Assembly: GCF_000218685.1 (NCBI RefSeq)
Contig: NW_006763290.1
Span: forward strand, 2,537,855-2,601,854
Length of the DNA: 64,000 bases
Direction: 5' to 3'
Source: Serpula lacrymans var. lacrymans S7.9
Taxonomy: Eukaryota > Basidiomycota > Agaricomycetes > Boletales > Serpulaceae
In this document: one piece after another, positions 23,501 through 36,081 of the stretch
Numbering within the stretch: position 1 is the first letter of the stretch
Layout: each line of letters begins with the position of its first letter
Notes under the pieces: generated by a model
The model's input: only the letters and a program-made list of their open reading frames with translations
The model's database searches: none
Told to the model about the DNA's origin: nothing
Made by a program: the position numbers and the translations under genes

Positions 23501-25170
23501 TGAAGGTGACCCAGTAGCGATAACCAGAGAATGTGGGGGAAGAGACTTGGTGTACATCAGAATGGATGAGGTCCAAAGGATGAGCAGAGCGAGTATCAGA
23601 TGAGGGGAATGGATTGGCATGCATCTTGCCAGACAAGCACGGTTCACAGACAGGATCAGGAGCAGCCTTGGATTCCAGTGTAAGCCCAGTGACCAGATCT
23701 CTCTGTATCAGTCTCTTGACATCAGCATGATGGTGGTGAGCCAATCTGCGATGCCAGAGCATCAAATCAAGTGGTATAGTTGCAGTAAAATGTCCCAATT
23801 CAACACAAGCAGCAGTAGATCCATCAAGGAATGCTGCATTGTTGTCATTGATAGTTGCAGTGAACAAGAGAGTATTGTCACGCATAAAGGACATGGAATG
23901 AGACGAAATAGTGACATTGAAACCACTTTGACGAGTTAAATACAAGACTGAGAGGAGATTATTTCGAAGATCTGGTACATGGAGCACTCTAGAGAATTCC
24001 ACAGCCCTAGCCACTTTGCCATTCATCACAGGATTAAACACCACAGTTACCAACACCAGCTGAATAGACAACAGTGTGATCAGCCAGCTTGATTGGCACA
24101 CAATATGGGGTATAGTGGTGCACCCAATGACAATGAGGTGTCATATGAGAAGTGGCGCCTGTGTCTGCATTCCAATCAATGTCAGCATCAAGTTGGAGAG
24201 GACAATGAGGATCAGAGTGATGAATGGAACGAAGACTTGCATTTCCAGCTGATTCAGTGACCACAGTAGATGAATTGGCATTGTTGGGCGAAGATTTGGG
24301 CTGCTGAGAGGTATTCTGAGAGTTGCTGGAGCCTGCCTGAGCCTTATTGCCACGCTTGTAGCGATTCTTAGCACCCTCCACTGCCTGTTGGCGACTAGCA
24401 ATGTATCTGTGGCATTTGTCTTGGGTATGACCAAGTAAACCACAGAAATCACACTGAACGCGAGTAGAGGTGGTGGATTGGTTGCAATGATGGCAGTTAG
24501 AATGGGTGCAGGTGCTATTGGCAGTGGTAGATGAAGAATGCAAGGCAGAATCGACTTCAGCACGACGACGGCAATTGACCTCTTCAGCAAGGAAAGCATC
24601 CCTGAGCTGGGTCTTGTCCAAGGTGCCCAGAAGTAGTAGAGATGAAGTGAAGTGGGCATATTGATCAGGAAGCGCCCTAATCATGGCCATGCATGTCAAT
24701 TCATCGTCCAATTCAGACAATGAGAAGCCAGTAGGACGAAGATTTTGAATCTGATGCATGCCTTCGTCAATTCTGGTCATGAGAGACTGCAGGGACTCGT
24801 CCTCCTTCTTTCTGATAGAGAAGAAGTCGTCATAGGCATTAAATCTCGTCCCAGGCTTCTTAGAGACGTGCACAATTGCCAGTTTCTCCCAGATCTTGAC
24901 AGGATCATCAATGATGCCATCAAAATGGATGCACTGCTCTTTGGTGACATTGAGGTATCATGCACCAGCAGCCTTTTCAGCTCTCAACTCCCATTTCTCT
25001 ATTGCTTCAGTGTCAGTCCCAGGACACTTTTCAGCGCCAGAGACGAGCCTCCACAGTCCCTTGGTCATCAACCAAGCTTGCATTTCACCACTCCACTGGG
25101 GGTAGTTAGTGCCAGACAAGGGATGGAACTTGGGATCAGAGTCAGACATGATGGGTGTTGTATAAGACAA
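20591..25170 (-). pseudogene. Copia-2 Gag-Pol polyprotein, disrupted
   Basis: Gag starts at 25,170 or, as I prefer, at the second Met near 25,149 (MSDSDPKFHPLSG). It ends with the CCHC knuckle CDFCGLLGHTQDKC. Protease has NADTGATSHMT. Integrase has CEPCLSGK, then LIHSDVHQVSS, LRNDKGGEYMSKEF and RPQQNGVAERANR. Reverse transcriptase has RSIDISHAFLNG and VFVDDM. RNase H has FSDADHGGDKDSGRS, EAEYIAAVEAGKE and ADLLTKAL. Defects are few: TGA at 24,958-24,960 in gag, a one-base insertion near 24,050 after the protease, the solo LTR at 21,117-21,436, and TAG at 20,882-20,884 where Trp is expected. Confidence 0.92.
21117..21436 (+). mobile_element. solo LTR-D inserted inside Copia-2
   Basis: A 320-bp LTR in the opposite orientation to its host, starting TGTTAGTTTTGG and ending TTCTTAATA. 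It has the perfect duplication CAAGG (21,112-21,116 and 21,437-21,441). Removing it with one duplication joins YLQGTL to DHSLVLNPDPN in one frame, so this copy is younger than the host element. Confidence 0.92.
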
Positions 25171-26639
25171 TAGAGCAATGATAAATGATGTAGGAGACGG
25201 CTATAGGCGATAGAATAGTGGCAAAGACAATGGGCAACAGTAGGAGGCGAGCAGATAAGATGGTGAGGCGGTAGAGAGAGGATATGGAGAGGGTCAGAAA
25301 GCGCAAGGATAGGTCCAAATAGGGTCCAAAAAGTGTCTAAAAGCGATCCAGGAGGGTGCTAAGGCTTCCTAGTGCTGCTACAGGGTTACGCCTGTGTTCC
25401 CCTTTCAATTCCACACTGATATTAACAGAGAAATCGCCTCGAGACAGTGTTGGTTAATAGGGCTTGTATATGAGTCAACAAAGTGACTTAAGCTCCCCAA
25501 ACACCGCAGACTGAGAGAGGCTCTAGGCAACAGCAAACTGAGGCAATGCAGGCGAGCTTCACAGTCTATAGGCTTGTTCTATCTGATAATGGACAGAGTA
25601 GAGAAGATTGGAGCTTTATGCACACACCAGATATGCCAAAAAGCGAAAAATAGGGCAAAAAGTCGAAATTGATGCAGAGACAGATAAGATGGATGGATTG
25701 CCACCAAATCAGAGGTATAGGGGACATTTTTATAGAGTAATAGATGGCCCAAATATCACAAGAAGTGAAGCACAGGATGTGGAGATATGCAATAGGAGTC
25801 CAATAGGGGTGAAAGTGCCAAAAATGCGAACTTCACAGAGGATGATGGAGTGGATGGATTGCCCCCAAATTGAGGGTGTAAAGTGCAATAGTATAGGGTA
25901 GTAGATGGCTCAAATAGGGCCAAGATCCGAGCACAGGATGTGGAGATATGGAATAGGGGGCCAAAAGGTGATCAAATGATGATGAAGGCTCACAGAAAGA
26001 TCCAGCTCAAATCCAACCGCTCTGACAGGTCTCCTAGGGTTATTTAGGCCGTAGAAGACGATGGTAGAAGTTACAGGACGATCAGATAAGGATTGGGCGA
26101 GATATGGTGCAGATAAGACCAAAAAAGCGTCCGAAATGGGGGTAACTTGCAACAAGGAGTTGTTGTTGGAGATCAAGATGAGATCAGAGTAATCTGAGGT
26201 GATGGATGAGATAATAAGAGTCCCAGAAGACAATGGTTACGATGGATAAGCAGTAGGACACTTGGATGGTGAGATATGAGGTCAGGAAGATGGCTAGAGC
26301 ACAGGGCTGATAACCTATTAAGAACAAAGCTTGAAGGAAGTGTCTAGCCACTTGCTGAGAGCAATCAGGGACTGGAACTAGAGTCCAATGTGAGTAACTT
26401 TATTATTAGAGAGTATGGCAGGTATACAGTACCTAGAGTCCAATGTGAGTAACTAGAGAATAGGAAGCATTGGACTCTGCAATACTGTCCGAAGTTTTGT
26501 AAACAAAGGTAAACAAAGCAGCCACAAAGGCGAAATAATAAGAGTCCCAGAAGACAATGGTTACGATGGATAAGCAGTAGGACACTTGGATGGTGAGATA
26601 TGAGGTCAGGAAGATGGCTAGAGCACAGGGCTGATAACC
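25171..26639 (-). other. long leader of Copia-2
   Basis: About 1.47 kb lies between the 5' LTR and gag with no long frame. It starts GGTTATCAGCCC right after the LTR, in the position of the primer-binding site; I cannot name the matching tRNA. Imperfect repeats about 162 bp apart (starting near 25,689 and 25,851, both GGATGGATTGCC) and part of the 324-bp duplication lie here. Confidence 0.6.
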
Positions 26640-26858
26640 TATTAAGAACAAAGCTTGAAGGAAGTGTCTAGCCACTTGCTGAGAGCAATCAGGGACTGGA
26701 ACTAGAGTCCAATGTGAGTAACTTTATTATTAGAGAGTATGGCAGGTATACAGTACCTAGAGTCCAATGTGAGTAACTAGAGAATAGGAAGCATTGGACT
26801 CTGCAATACTGTCCGAAGTTTTGTAAACAAAGGTAAACAAAGCAGCCACAAAGGCGAA
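26211..26858. repeat. 324-bp tandem duplication of leader plus part of the 5' LTR
   Basis: Sequence 26,211-26,534 is repeated at 26,535-26,858. Each unit holds about 105 bp of leader and 219 bp of LTR-D, so the primer-binding region is present twice. The junction lies at a short shared AATAATA(GAG) match, suggesting slippage or unequal exchange at microhomology. Confidence 0.88.
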
Positions 26859-26959
26859 ATAATAGAGAACACAATCAATAGTGAATGATAGAAGAATAGA
26901 TAGAGAAAGGAATGAAAATATATAGGTAGCACAAAGGTGCAGAATCACCAAAACTAACA
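26640..26959 (-). mobile_element. 5' LTR of Copia-2 (LTR-D)
   Basis: 320 bp. The minus strand starts TGTTAGTTTTGGTG and ends TTCTTAATA. It is followed on the outside by target duplication ATATG. Confidence 0.92.
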
Positions 26960-26964
26960 ATATG

Positions 26965-27480
26965 TCCCCTTGGTACTGGAGGCCGTGCATAATGCTTTTT
27001 CCTGTGTTCCAACTGTAACTGATCTCTCTAGTACCCCAGAATGAAGAGTTTATGACAAACCTGGGGTACATGCTCTTGATCTACTGGCTAGCAAAAGCTT
27101 AACACCATTTTATGCCAAGTCTTATTTTTTGAAAGACTCCTCTTAACTCTAAGGTTTGGGTATATGGTTTGTTCCACTTAACCCTGTGATCCGGGTTTCA
27201 TAGTGTGCAAAAGAGTGTGATAGAGCGAGTACTAGTGTAACAGCACCCAAGGTTTGTATACTCTGATGCACACGCAAAAGGACTCAAGAGGATAGTGATG
27301 AAGAAGATATAGATAGGAGTTGGTAGACTCAATTTGTTGGGAACACAGCAAGCATAACCAACTTTTGTCATACTCATAATTGATGGAAAAGTCTGAAAGT
27401 AGCTGAAATATTTGATTGCATTTTGGACCTACAAAATGATGTCTTTTTGTTGACATATTCCCATAAATACTATATTTTTG
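26965..27480. other. no gene recognised
   Basis: Sequence between Copia-2 and foldback element G1. I see no open frame with a recognisable motif and no clear repeat. Confidence 0.4.
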
Positions 27481-28055
27481 TGTGAATATATATTATTATA
27501 GGCAAGATACTATAAGTGCTCTTATAGCCTATAGCAGTCTACATAGCTCCTATAGCTGTAAAGGTCATAGTTGTAATATAGTTCAAGGTGCTTAAAAGGG
27601 CTAATAAATCATCCAGTATCAATTGATTATGTAGCCTGTATTAGTGAAATAGTAGTTTGTATCCCTAATACTCACAAAATAAGAATAATGATTTATCCAA
27701 ATATAAGTAGTGACAATGAGTAAAAAAATAATCTAAGTCCATAAAAGGTCAATATATAACACCTGTATAATATGTTTTATAAGCTTTCATGGTGTAGTGG
27801 ATAAATGTGATGTGTGGCTGTAGGTTGCTTAGTCACCCAAGAGCTGACTAGCAGGTTGAGAGTTCAAATCCTGTTTGTGTTAATTTTTTTTAATCAGCCA
27901 CACAACAATTTCCAACATCTATAAGAGCATTTATAGAACTATATGAGGCTCTATAGACGGCAGAGGTTCTATAACAGGTTTGACCACTATAACAGCTTTA
28001 TGAGTACTTATAGTGCTATAGAGCTCTAGATAGCTACCCCCATTTTTCCTGATGT
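27481..28055 (+). mobile_element. G1: foldback-type element with tRNA-like core
   Basis: The outer arms are rich in TATAGC-type words and inverted relative to each other (ACTATAAGTGCTC on the left, its near reverse complement on the right). The right end CCTGATGT matches the end of G2. The core (about 27,688-27,905) is shared with G2 and includes a tRNA-like stretch (27,785-27,865): A box TGGTGTAGTGG, a long variable arm, and a B-box-like GAGTTCAAATCC. The left end is uncertain and no target duplication is assigned. Confidence 0.6.
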
Positions 28056-29289
28056 AATTGAGGTCGTTGACATGGAATTACAAGTATACTTATGGTGATG
28101 TTCTGATCAATGTCTACGCATGGTTTGTTTGAGGTCCGAAAAACATCTATATTGAACATTTGAGAGATGCTACAAATTTGGCCACGGTACAATCAAGACT
28201 GTAAATATTATATAGATGACAACCATACATCCCCAATACCATCCAAATACCTCTCGCAGACCTTGGATCTAATGCCCCCATAAATACCTGTGCCACAACA
28301 CATTATTGAGGTTTGATTTAATTATTCGGTGAACCCCGGACCAAGGGTCTGGCCAGGCTTACTGCTGATAAATGGCTTAGGATTTTTGTCAATCATGGGT
28401 AAAGTATGAGACAAATTTAGCGGTGTACTTGGGCGTATTTGGAAGCAGAGCGTTGATAGAAGGAACAACTGTCTTCCTTCTAAATGGTATGCCTAGGGGA
28501 GACTACCTCATTGTCAAGTGTAGCTTGTAATACTCTCCTTCATGTTCACTCTAGCTTACTTAGAAACTCCCTTCCTTTAGTTAGCTATTCTCAGACTTTA
28601 TGCTTCAGGACTTGTAGTTGTAGGGCAGTGTCTTACTGAATAAATAGTAGACTTAAAATTGTCATATTTGGAACGCTCAAGAGCTCACTTAATACCCTCA
28701 TCTTCCAGTGTGACCATTACACTACTCACAGTAACTTTGTCACCTAAGCCGCCCAGTGAGTCAGCCTTACTATAGTGGGTGATCACATCTCTCACCCACT
28801 ATTGTTAGGCTTGATTTTGCAGAAGGCTCAATGCCAGCGTTAAAGATTGCCCCAAACATGGTGCTAGCCTTTTCTCCAGCATCGTTGCTTAGCAAAGCGG
28901 CATGCTCAGCACTGGCACCAAACACTCAGTGTCCGATTCTGTCTAAGTCTGCAAGTCATATATATCTGAAGCCCTTAACCACCACTACCTCGTCATCACC
29001 ATCGTTGTTCTTGTTGTTCTTGTTGTTTCCCAACCTGCCATCATTGCTGTTGTTCCTTTTTTATCTTGTGCACCTCTATCTCATTGATCATGGAGTGTCA
29101 AGACAGGTTGCAGGTTTGTCAAAATCCACAATTTCTCATGGATTTAACAGGTTTGTCCGCTACTCTGAGATCTGTACCTCTGAAAAGCAGGCAAAATGCG
29201 TGGAAGAGGCTGATAATAAATGTCAGGCAGAAATACTAAGTATAGATTTTATGATTTGCTGTTTTACCCATTAATCACATATTTTTAGG
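28056..29289. other. unassigned; one open frame
   Basis: A 147-codon plus-strand frame (28,831-29,274) has a Ser/Leu-rich hydrophobic middle and no motif I recognise. It might include the far N-terminus of KDZ-2, but I cannot show that. Confidence 0.3.
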
Positions 29290-31460
29290 CTTATCTGCGG
29301 AGGATCGTGATGTTGTGGAGAACATGGTAAGTGACTCTGGCATGGAAACTAATAACTATCAATACACAGTGCCCCCAGGCAAGGAAGGCTTTACTCTCAG
29401 CCATGAAGGAGGCAAATACAAAGCCTACAAAGACACGACAAAGCAGATAGCTGATCTTACTGTCTAGTATATCCTTCCCACCCCCCTATTATAAGTAAAC
29501 TGTCCTTTTGATACATATTGCACTCAACTTAAAAATCAACATTGGGGCGATCAAATAGATAAACTTGTTGCAGCATATTTGGAGTATCTGGTGACACAAT
29601 GGCTGAATATACAATCATTGAATTGGAGGCATCAGATGTTCCTGTTGATAGTGATTGTGTATCACTAAAGGATGTAGAATTAGTTGAAGTCTTGTTTTGG
29701 ATAGCTGTGATGCTGATGGTAATGGAGCTATCTATGTAGTGCAACATCGGGCTTCATTAATAGCCAAACCGCATCATCAATATCCCAATGAGATACTAAT
29801 CTACCATGGCTTCCTTGGTTGTTCGCCACTCTACCCCACTGTTGCCATTTCCATCTGTACTCTTGCAGCCTATCAACAATTACATAGAACATGTTCTTGC
29901 TTTAGCATCCAAGCTCAATGAAAAGCTCTATGTCATCTTCATAGTGTGAGTGCTTTGCTGTATATTGGGATAAACTTTTAACATATTTTTTTAGATGCCT
30001 TACAGACCTTACCTTGACACTCAATTCAACACCACTGTTGATATGTATCTTGAACTTCTCTATTGTGTTGACAGTCTTATCAAAGCAGCTTTGAAGTGGA
30101 ACACACCAGATTGGCGTCTTATGCACTCATGTCCTGCTTGTTTTTACAAGTTGAAAGATGTGATAAAATTGGATAATGGCCAGACCAGGGATTAAACCTG
30201 GAACCTTCTGGATACATGCTAGCTGCTCTACCAATTGAGCTATATGGCCAAGGTTATACAATGTAGGATCTTAAACATGACATGCAACCATGGACGTCTT
30301 ACACAGAATAGCTGCTGCATACTGGGCTGGCTTACAGATCAGAGGTATTATCCTATGGGGTATTGGTATGTCAGAGTATATTCTAACAAGATGAACCCTT
30401 GCTTGGCATTAACTGGCTTGTTTTTATGGACGGAAACAATAGCCTGAAGCAATGGAAGCCATCCATCCTAGGATATACAGAAAGAGAAGACTCATGGAAG
30501 TTGTGGACAGACTATTGGATAGATCCATCATCAATAGACAGGGCTCAGGCTGCGAGCATATATTCTCATCTTCTAATGATCTAGCTCGAGGTACAAGGCA
30601 CTCAAGTCAGTTTCACCGTCATCAAGCTATCGAAGAACATTTTGCTTTTTGGGATATGGATAAATATGTATCACTCAGTGCTTTTCCATTCATCTCCACT
30701 ACACATTGCTCAAAATATAATATATTATAGGCAAATTTCTTCAAAATCATTATTGTGAAGCTCTCCTCATGGTCCAAACTCTAGCCATAGAACTCGAAAC
30801 CATCAAGGCAAAGTTAAAAATTGATACACTGACTTCAACAGATTTTACACAGAGGAAAAGAACTATCTTGAGTCATCCAAACAATTTCCAGTCTGCAATC
30901 AGCTTCATGTTTGCTATGTACATGCACTGGATGATCTTACAGAGAAACAATAGGTGATATCTTAGTAGAATCTTCGCTAGTATGCTGACATTTGCAAATC
31001 TAGGCAGGAGTGGATTAGTGCTCAAGGAGCAGCCAACAATCTACTTACCGGTGTTACAGCTGTGAGTCTAGATCAGATCCAGTCTAATCTCACTGGAGCC
31101 CATATTTGAGTTGATACGGCATACACAGACAGGGTATTTTGAGGTATTATTGCAAATTGAGCAGCGTTGGGTTGGGGGACAAGAGTACGCCCAGCACAAA
31201 GAAAAAGTATTGCAGTCTAAATATCAAACAGCTTTAGACAATCTCAAATGGTTGGTTGTTATGCAATTATTGGAGCTTTCAGAGCTATCATTATCTGGTA
31301 CAGGTTTGTAGTTACTTTTATCATTATAAAACATTGTCAGCTAATTTTTATTGACAGGTTATAAACTACGACAACAGATCAGTAAAGGCTTGCAGCGTTG
31401 GTCTCAAGCTATACAGAATGTGATTAATCAATACAATAAGGAGGTGGAACTGGATTTTCT
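29290..31460 (+). pseudogene. KDZ-2 transposase pseudogene
   Basis: A second KDZ transposase remnant. The N-terminus shows GFTLSHEGGKYKAYKD (29,380), IYHGFLGCSPLYPTVAIS (29,800) and, after a GT-AG intron, MPYRPYLDTQF and SCPACFYKLKD (30,000-30,160). After the T1 insertion the frame continues EPLLGINWLVFMDGNNSLK. An internal deletion then joins it to the C-terminal block GCEHIFSSSNDLARGTRHS and HQAIEEHFAFWDMDKY (30,550-30,665). The tail shows LVVMQLLELSELSLSGTG and GYKLRQQISKGLQRW. The central catalytic part is lost. Confidence 0.85.
30161..30388 (-). mobile_element. T1 copy 3, inside KDZ-2
   Basis: 228 bp, the same length as copy 1, flanked by the perfect duplication AGATG (30,156-30,160 and 30,389-30,393). 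The minus strand starts TGTTAGAATATACTC. Deleting it with one duplication restores FYKLKD-EPLLGINW, the expected KDZ reading, so both ends are fixed to the base. Confidence 0.92.
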
Positions 31461-34400
31461 GCTGCTAAGTTTTCCCTTGCTTATTTGTCTTCCTCTTTTG
31501 CCAGAGCTAAAAGTGCCCACCTGATAGCAAGTGTGGTCATCTCGTCGTTGTGGGCTTTGTTTTTTCTTTTTTCTGCTATTTTGGTTTGTGTCTGACACTT
31601 GGGCTGAGAGTCCAACACAACTTGTCCAGGGTGCTGGCATGTATTCTTGGCACAAGTGATTGGTCGGCTCATAGTTAAGAGGATAAGGCAAGAGGTAGAA
31701 GTGAGAAATGGAAATGGGGTACATATCAATAGGTGAGCAAGTATTTTGAAAATACTTTTTGCACTTGTGGTGTGGCTAACAGCCTGTCGCACCCCCAGGG
31801 TAATGTGACTCAGAAAATGTAACAATGTGTAGCTGCGTCTCTCTTTTTTGGTTCTACATCCAATGTATTCAACTTCCACAACCCACAGATCACAATCCTG
31901 TTAATCTCACAATGCCAAGTTGCTTTGTTGTGACACCTTGGGCTGCAAACGATGGTTTTATAATCAAAGTGGGCTCACAAAGCACATAAGGATGCACCAC
32001 CTGTCCTTTTTGAACACTACACAGCTCCAGCATCAAAATTTGACTCAGAACAAGACTGAACAGGATGCTATACAGGATGCGACAGAAAAAGATGTGGATA
32101 TAGAAGACACAGCAACACAGGATGAGGATGAGGATCAGATGTATGATGAGGACATAGAACCTGTGCAAAATGGTGACGAGGACATCCCTCCACATGAGGA
32201 AAGGCCAGATCCTGAGTTTGAATACCATCTGTTCATTAATGATGATTATTCTGTTTTTTTACTATTTCAATCTTTGATTATTTATTCAGGTTTGCCGTGT
32301 GATGAACACGGTGTCTATCTACCTGCAGGAGAGCCGCCTATTCCACTGCGAAATCCCTCCAAGGACAACTGGACACTATATTGTGATTGCATTGAATTTG
32401 AAGCTGCCGAACTGCTGTATAAGAAGACACAGGTGTCCTCAGGGGATATTAATACACTCATGGACTTTTGGCATGCATCCTTCATCAAAAACGGCCTACA
32501 GGAAGATTGTGTGCCTTTTGCCAGTGCTGATGACCTTTATAGGACTATTGATCCACCATCACTTGGAGACATTCATTGGCAATCTTTCATGTTTGCTTAC
32601 AACAGCAAACTTCCAGACACTGATATCCCTGACTGGATGACTAAATCTTATGAAGTCTGGTTTTGCAGCCCACACGCCATCATAAGAAATATTCTTTCAA
32701 ATCCAGACTCTGCAGGATGGTTTGATTACAGGCCCATATGTGAGTATGACAGCACAAGCAAGCAGAAATACCATTATTTCATGTCTGGCAATTGGGCATG
32801 AAAACATGCAGACAAAATAGCTTAAGATGCCAACACTTATGGATCAATGTTTATCCCAATCATCCTTGGGAGTGATAAAACAACTGTTTCTGCTGCAACA
32901 GGACAAAACAGATTCTATCCAATTTATATATCTATAGGTAATGTACATAATAGTGCGCATCAGGCACATAGAAATGCAGTCGCTCTTCTTGGGTTTCTTT
33001 CTATTCCCAAGAGTATGTCTTTGACTTTCTTCAAACATTGAATGGGCTAATTTCTGAATTTTAGCTGCAAAAAAATATACAAATAATCCAAGGTTTTGCA
33101 AATTCAGACTGCAGCTTTTCATAGCTCTGCATGACATATCCTGCAGGATCTCAAGCCAGGAATGACAACACCTGAAGTAGTGTGATGTCCGCTCAATTTA
33201 GACAAGTAATATATGGTCTTGGTCCATATATTGCAGACTATCCTGAACAAGTCCTTCTGGTTTATATTGTACAAGGCTGGTGCCCTCAGTGAGTAACTTA
33301 TAGGTATTGATTTTGGTGGTCCTAACTTTCTCTCTGCAGATGTATTTCAATGACAGATAACTTAGATGTATCAAGGGTTTGACAGACTCAAGGTCACACA
33401 GAAGCTTTGGTTAGTGCCTTTAACTTAGTGTACTGTGGGACGAGTATGGAATAGTGGGTGACATTGTGGTACATACTTTGAAATTTCTCCATTAATATGC
33501 CATAAGAGATAAAGTCCATACCTCTATAGCCATTTACTAATGATTTCCCTTGTGCCGATATTCACGAGATACTCTCCCCTGATCTCTTACACCAAATCAT
33601 CAAAGGCACATTCAAAGACCATTTGGTCTTATATGTGGACAAATATCTTGTCCTAACACATGGCAGAAAATGTGCAGACCAAATCTTAGATGATATTGAC
33701 TCTTGGTAAGTAGTGTTGTTCCTGACTTTCCAAATTCATACTTACAAGCCCCCAAACAATAGTATTGCTGCTGCACTATCATATCCTGGTCTACGCAGGT
33801 TTCCCCAAGGCTGTGGATACAAGCAATGGACGGGGGATGACTCCAAAGTGTTGATGAAGGTATATTTATCCCATATTGCTCACATAGTGACTAATTAACT
33901 ATCCTAGGTCTCTCTTCCTGCGCTTGTGGGTCATGTACCTGATGGCATTGTACTCACCTTCCATGCATCTTGAAACTTCTGTTAAATACAAGACAACAAT
34001 ACAATTGCTAAAGTTAAAGATGCACTGGTACATTTCCATCAGCATTGAACTATTTTCCAGACCCTCGGTGTTCATCCTACTGGCTTCTCCCTCCCTTGCC
34101 AACATTCTCTCACGCACTACTCTCTCCTCATTTGTCAGTTTAGGGCCCCAAATGGCCTCTGTTTGTCTATCACTGAGGCAAAGCACATCAAGGCCGTCAA
34201 AGAACCTTCAAAATGTTCCAGCTGTTATGAAGCCTTGAGACAAATGCTTACTACAAACCAACGTTTTAACAAGCTAGCAGCATCATGTGTGGATTTTACA
34301 AGCCGAGGGATGCTTGAGGATGATATTCTAACATATGCATTGGCCAATGCTGACTTAGAGCTTGAAGGTAAGTTTTTTCTTCTGTGTAACTACATGGTTA

Positions 34401-34542
34401 GTCAACTAACTCTTTTCAGATCTTAGGGACATAGAAGAAGATGCTGATGAAGTCAGGACCAGCAACCAAGCCCACATCAACGAGGATAGCTCTGAAAGTG
34501 GGCCTGTAGGAGGACCAGTGACAGTCAGTTACACGATCATAG

Positions 34543-36081
34543 GTACTTGGTGTTGATGATGAGAACTGTTGTTAGAAAACCACACACAAAACAAACTAAC
34601 ACAAAATCCTCCCAGATTCCACAAAAATTGTTTATGGGTTTTGCCTCCTAGAACAGTGGGTGCTCTGGTTGTTCATGGGGTGGTATGTATGACGATCCTT
34701 CAAAGTAAAACCCAGAGATGTATGGGTGTGGGTTTTGAGGAGGAGGGATAGTTGAACTATAGAAAATAGGGGCTTTTTGAGACAAATATAGGATGAGTAC
34801 TACCTTGCTAATCTTAGCACAAGGTAGGTTTGAGAATGATAAAATAATGAGGTTCCCAGTGATAGCAGGCTCCTGACGCACAAACTGTAGTGCTCAGAAG
34901 GACTCTAATTGAAAGGGATAACAATCACTTTCAAAAGTGACGAGTGACAATGACAGCAGTCAAAAGTAGTAACAGTGGGAAGTGTTGTGACTACACTGGA
35001 TCACAAGTAGCAGAGTAGTGAACTTAAGATTTAGAGAAGAAGTCTGGATTGGATTTCTTGTTGTTTTTTTTGCATTCTAAAAAAATATGTGTCCATAAAA
35101 ATGATTCAAAAATCAAAATAATTGCACTGCAAATAAATGTTCTGCTGAAAAAAAAGAAACTGGAGCCACCGGTCCACCACCTAGTCCAAATCCAACGGTT
35201 CCATGGCCTTACCAATGGACTGGTTGTGTTGGACCACCTGGACAAACGAGGGAGGGAGAGGAGTAGTTCCAATTTGGAACAAGTGAGTCCCAGGCAGCGT
35301 GTGGTAGGTGTAGCTGTAGCGAAGACAATGGATAAAAGATAAGTGTACCAAAGTGAATGGGATAGCAATGAACCTTCTCCAGCTCAAAAACTACCCACCC
35401 ACACTCCAACCAGTCTAACCAGGCAAGACAAGCGACTGATGTTTTGATAGTATATGATGGCAGATTGATGTCATGAAGATGGACCTGTTGCCCTATTTGG
35501 ACTGGCTGCCAGGGCTTTGCTGATATCAGCAGTGGCATGTGGTAGTCAACGGATTGGTGACGGAAGCGGATAGGAAGTGGTGACATCAGAAATGGTGGGG
35601 GAGCAAAGAAGATGAGGAGGAGGAGGGTGGAGGTGACAAAGAGGTGGATTAGAATGGGGATCCAGAAACAATTGTCGGGTGAGAATAAAAAGAAGAGGAA
35701 GGGGCCAATGGTGGGGCTAGGCAAAGGAAGGGGAGTAAGGGAAACGATGAAGGCGAGGGCGCAATGCAATGTGTAGCCAGTGGTGATGCAAAAATTTGCC
35801 GAAATGCCGAAACACGGAAATTTACCGAATGGAAAGCAAAGGTGAGCACGACTGGATTGCCTAATAGAGGTGGTGCTGATCAGCCACAAGATTGAAAAAG
35901 GCAATATTAATTACTATTCCACGTGGCACTGTACCTGTGTGGCGCAAAGGCAAGTCTTTTTGAATATTTGCTTTGTCATTGACACCTGTCCATGCTACCA
36001 ATCAACTTTGGTGCATGACATTGGCGCCGTAAGTTTTTGTGGTCTTGTAAATTTGTGTTAACTAATTATGTACATAACTAG
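34543..36081. other. unexplained segment within Plavaka
   Basis: About 1.5 kb separates two parts of the Plavaka frame, next to the LTR-A at 36,082. I see no transposase, no LTR and no terminal repeat in it. Minus-strand open frames (for example 35,209-35,904) have no recognisable domain. Confidence 0.4.

Larger units (their letters stand above)
20242..26959 (-). mobile_element. Copia-2: full-length Ty1/copia retrotransposon
   Basis: It spans two 320-bp LTRs (5' LTR 26,640-26,959; 3' LTR 20,242-20,561) and is flanked by the perfect 5-bp duplication ATATG (20,237-20,241 and 26,960-26,964). Order on the minus strand: 5' LTR, a leader of about 1.47 kb, gag, protease, integrase, reverse transcriptase, RNase H, polypurine tract, 3' LTR. 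By eye the LTRs differ at about eight positions, so the insertion is not brand new. Two internal events are visible: a 324-bp tandem duplication at the 5' side and a solo LTR of the same family in the RNase H region. Confidence 0.93.
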
